Source: Saccharibacillus alkalitolerans
GTDB lineage: Bacteria; Bacillota; Bacilli; Paenibacillales; Paenibacillaceae
Reading direction: 5' to 3'
DNA: 64,000 nucleotides
NCBI RefSeq assembly: GCF_011090185.1
Contig: NZ_JAAFGS010000010.1
Span: 62,001-126,000, forward strand
In this document: positions 63,567-64,000 of the stretch, piece by piece
How positions within the stretch are numbered: position 1 is the first letter of the stretch
Layout of the letters: every line of letters begins with the position of its first letter
Made by a program: the position numbers and the translations under genes
Notes under the pieces: generated by a model
Told to the model about the DNA's origin: nothing
Databases searched by the model: none
What the model saw: the letters and a program-made list of their open reading frames with translations, nothing else

Positions 63567-63674
63567 GGGACAGCTCCTTTCCGAATCGGATCAAATAAGG
63601 ACGCCGCGCGCCTTTGTCTCTTCGCTGCCGCGGCGTCTTTAATTCTTCCATTGTATACGCGCATGGCCGGTCTT

Positions 63675-64000
63675 TCAATCGATCCATGACGAATTGATGA
63701 AGTTCAATATCGGCTCAGGATCGTCGAGTCCGTGAGGATGATGGCCGCAATCGGGTTTGACGATGCTGTCGATCCGGCCTCCGGCTTCGAGATAGCGCTG
63801 CCGCAGCCGGCTGCCGTTTTCTTCAAACGGCACGGCATCGTCCGCCGCTCCGGCTATCAGCAGAATCGGAATGCCGGCTTTTGCCGGAATCTCCAGCCGT
63901 TCGAGCAGTCCTTCCGTCACCCGCTCCGATTCCTGGCGCTCCCGTTCGCCGAACGCGAACGTGCGGGTGCCCGTACCCGCTTCGGGGCCGCCGACCCGAG
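63675..64000 (-). CDS. Alpha/beta hydrolase, C-terminal part (cut by window edge)
   Basis: The frame is open from the stop at 63675 to the right edge, so the start lies outside. The visible C-terminal 100 or so residues contain the acid residue in LLIAGAADDAVPF and the catalytic His in KPDCGHHPHGL, then a terminal helix ILNFINSSW. Nearest in style are X-Pro or acyl-peptide hydrolase-like esterases with DUF-type lids; substrate and nucleophile are not visible. A GTG near 63920 could serve as a start only for an incomplete product. Confidence 0.75.
   Translation of the reverse strand, partial: RVGGPEAGTGTRTFAFGERERQESERVTEGLLERLEIPAKAGIPILLIAGAADDAVPFEENGSRLRQRYLEAGGRIDSIVKPDCGHHPHGLDDPEPILNFINSSWID

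Overview
The window reads as chromosomal DNA of a moderately high-GC Gram-positive bacterium of the Paenibacillaceae, probably Paenibacillus or the related Saccharibacillus. The evidence is strong AGGAGG-type ribosome binding sites with ATG, GTG and TTG starts, lipoprotein signal peptides, S-layer homology (SLH) domains on secreted proteins, a tyrosyl T-box, Fur and cre-like sites, and Bacillus-type families (TrhO, YolD, MhqROD, YpvA, YtrA-type GntR). The genus is inferred; no rRNA or tRNA gene was seen to confirm it. Most of the window is ordinary core or accessory genome with short operons and strong hairpin terminators. No prophage, transposase, CRISPR array or rRNA operon was recognised.

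Layout. 0.06-3.6 kb: an OmpR-type two-component system followed by a beta-propeller lipoprotein. 3.8-6.4 kb: a TPR-GGDEF protein and a small alarmone synthetase. 6.6-8.5 kb: a GntR-ABC transporter operon with a dyad operator. 8.75-11.1 kb: 2,3-butanediol dehydrogenase and a divergent LacI regulator, each with a matching operator. 11.3-17.8 kb: a nucleotidyltransferase-like protein, a lipoprotein, a 948-residue modular secreted protein and a MurB homologue. 17.9-21.1 kb: TrhO, a repeat-rich spacer, YolD and a luciferase-like oxidoreductase. 21.2-24.7 kb: a membrane acyltransferase and an ECF sigma factor fused in frame to a large YcdB/YcdC-like region. 24.8-29.7 kb: DinB, cysteine synthase and LacZ. 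30.0-31.7 kb: T-box-controlled tyrS. 31.8-35.3 kb: an SLH-anchored 5'-nucleotidase, a PD-(D/E)XK plus winged-helix protein and a cluster of dyad repeats.

35.3-42.8 kb: an aldo/keto reductase and a membrane-tethered methyltransferase, YoaK, a low-GC SLH protein, a Fur-controlled siderophore-binding lipoprotein, an AlkZ/YcaQ-type glycosylase and a TauE/SafE exporter. 43.0-45.3 kb: the quinone/electrophile module MhqD-MhqO-MhqR. 45.4-48.1 kb: a fused ABC exporter followed by a 32-codon small gene too short for routine calling. 48.3-51.4 kb: a DUF6509-like protein, a YpvA/DinG helicase and an unknown protein. 51.4-55.0 kb: a translationally coupled operon of ECF sigma factor, probable anti-sigma factor, ABC ATPase and permease. 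55.2-56.6 kb: a hydrolase and a CBS-pair protein. 56.9-61.1 kb: a copper module (DesK/NarL-type two-component system, CopCD fusion, YcnI). 61.4-64.0 kb: cardiolipin synthase, a flavin reductase-like protein and a hydrolase cut by the window edge.

Themes are envelope and stress regulation (two ECF sigma systems of different architecture, two two-component systems, GntR, LacI and MarR repressors with visible operators), metal handling (Fur-regulated iron uptake, copper) and surface anchoring by SLH domains. The least ordinary items are the sigma-YcdB fusion, the small gene after the ABC exporter, the nuclease-fold/winged-helix protein beside a cluster of four dyads, the 31-32-bp repeat array near 19.2 kb, and a MurB homologue with Lys in place of an expected active-site Arg.
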